Source: Deltaproteobacteria bacterium
GTDB taxonomy: Bacteria; Desulfobacterota; Syntrophia; Syntrophales; JAFGHS01
Length of the DNA stretch: 60,663 nucleotides
Reading direction: 5' to 3'
NCBI GenBank assembly: GCA_016930075.1
Contig: JAFGHS010000094.1
Span: forward strand, 1 to 60,663
The position numbers and the translations under genes were made by a program. The notes under the pieces were generated by a model. It worked only from the letters and a program-made list of their open reading frames with translations. It had not been told where the DNA came from and did no database searches. Below, piece after piece: positions 59,881-60,663 of the stretch (its first letter is position 1; every line of letters starts with the position of its first letter).

Positions 59881-59990
59881 TTTCCGTCATTGCGAGGCGC
59901 AAAGCGCCGTGGCAATCTCTCCAATTGTCGGATACTTATAAGATTGCTTCGCTACGCTCGCAATGACATAAGAACCGTTTTTCAAGGTCT
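59881..59990. repeat. TIR element (R1), left end missing
   Basis: Starts within the arm GTCATTGCGAGGCGCAAAGC and ends TTTTCAAGGTCT. GTCAGGAGGGTG follows, placing a Shine-Dalgarno eight bases after the element and before neuB. Confidence 0.8.
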
Positions 59991-60006
59991 CGTCAGGAGG
60001 GTGTAA

Positions 60007-60663
60007 ATGACAGTTAAATCGGTTCAGATCGCGGGCCATCATGTCGGGCCGGGCCATCCATGCTTTATCACCGCAGAGATCGGCATCAATCATAACGGCC
60101 AAGTCGATACGGCGCTTCGCCTTATCGACGCCGCTGTCCACTCCGGCTGTCAGGCTGTTAAGTTCCAGAAGAGAACCGTCGATCTGGTCTATGCGCCGGA
60201 AGACCTTGAACGGCCCAGAGAAAGCCCGTTCGGCATAACCAACGGCGATCTCAAAAGAGGACTCGAATTCGGCGACGCCGAGTACCGTATCATCGACGCC
60301 TATTGCCGGGACAAGGGCATCCTGTGGTTTGCATCGTGCTGGGATGAAAGCTCCGTGAACTTTATGGAGGCGTTCGATCCGCCCTGCTGTAAACTCTCGT
60401 CCGCCTGCCTGACCCATGATGATTTGCTGCTGCGCTGCCGAGCCACCGGCCGGCCTCTGATCCTGTCAACCGGGATGAGCACCATGGATCAGATTCGCCA
60501 TGCCGTGGACCTCGTCGATCCGAAGCGGCTCATTCTGCTTCACACCACGAGCACTTATCCCTCGCAGGTGGAGGATCTGAACCTTCGCGTCATTCAAACG
60601 CTGCAGCGCGAGTTCGGCTGCCCCGTCGGCTACTCCGGTCATGAGGTCGGACTTCAGACTTCG
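60007..60663 (+). CDS. neuB: N-acetylneuraminate synthase (NeuB-like), partial
   Basis: Open from ATG 60007 to the window end (219 codons seen of about 340). It is a TIM-barrel sialic acid synthase: CFITAEIGINHNGQVDTALR, the CQAVKFQKR strand, FASCWDESS, LSTGMSTMDQI and HTTSTYPSQVEDLNLR. It condenses PEP with N-acetylmannosamine, or a related sugar, to a nonulosonic acid. GGAGG precedes the start. It shows the capsule or O-antigen contains a sialic, legionaminic or pseudaminic-type acid; the C-terminal SAF domain lies beyond the window. Confidence 0.9.
   Translation, partial: MTVKSVQIAGHHVGPGHPCFITAEIGINHNGQVDTALRLIDAAVHSGCQAVKFQKRTVDLVYAPEDLERPRESPFGITNGDLKRGLEFGDAEYRIIDAYCRDKGILWFASCWDESSVNFMEAFDPPCCKLSSACLTHDDLLLRCRATGRPLILSTGMSTMDQIRHAVDLVDPKRLILLHTTSTYPSQVEDLNLRVIQTLQREFGCPVGYSGHEVGLQTS

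Overview
The window reads as chromosomal DNA of a GC-rich anaerobic deltaproteobacterium (Desulfobacterota), possibly a Syntrophales/Syntrophaceae relative. This is inferred from the gene set (AdhE, several acyl-CoA dehydrogenases, a family III CoA-transferase, an Asn-permissive type AspRS, an HD-GYP/PilZ-controlled exopolysaccharide locus) and from abundant short dispersed repeats. No rRNA, tRNA or CRISPR locus was recognised.

Left part (1-14.6 kb), minus strand: an edge fragment of a membrane glycosyltransferase, an aldo/keto reductase remnant, a PhoN-like acid phosphatase, then a compact lipid-synthesis operon. In transcript order this is a SUMF1-like coiled-coil protein, AMACR-type CoA-transferase, FabD, acyl-CoA dehydrogenase, KAS III, FabA-like dehydratase, FabG, FabZ-like dehydratase, KAS II, an ACP, a PlsC acyltransferase and a phosphopantetheinyl transferase. 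It looks like a dedicated type II fatty-acid or polyketide line with its own carrier, carrier activator and acyltransferase. A K+ channel remnant lies upstream.

Middle part (14.7-36 kb): a consensus promoter drives a TPR/beta-barrel outer-membrane protein, a 1504-residue FecR-domain surface protein and a Skp/OmpH chaperone, a possible Slam-like export triad. Next come a STAS protein, AdhE, a PCC-domain protein, an acyl-CoA dehydrogenase and aspS. The aspS leader appears to be a ribosome-mediated attenuator: promoter, 35-codon leader ORF with an Asp/Asn codon run, alternative pairing segments and an intrinsic terminator. Adenine deaminase, a five-PAS HD-GYP phosphodiesterase, a PilZ/sugar-transferase operon and galE follow.

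Right part (36-60.7 kb), plus strand: an exopolysaccharide/capsule locus. A long leader containing a diverged tandem duplication precedes a secreted Pro-rich protein, an OM barrel, FecR, Wza, Wzc-type tyrosine kinase, a CpsB/PHP phosphatase, O-antigen ligase and a TPR protein. Low-GC cargo interrupts it: a broken AbiEii-type toxin, two DUF4143 ATPases and a nucleotidyltransferase pair. The locus continues with Wzt, asparagine synthase, CapA, a PP-loop ATPase, pyruvyl transferase, Wzm and a partial NeuB. Most intergenic gaps from 50 to 60 kb hold a copy of a ~130-bp terminal-inverted-repeat element. Other short repeats have invaded gene ends and even reading frames here.
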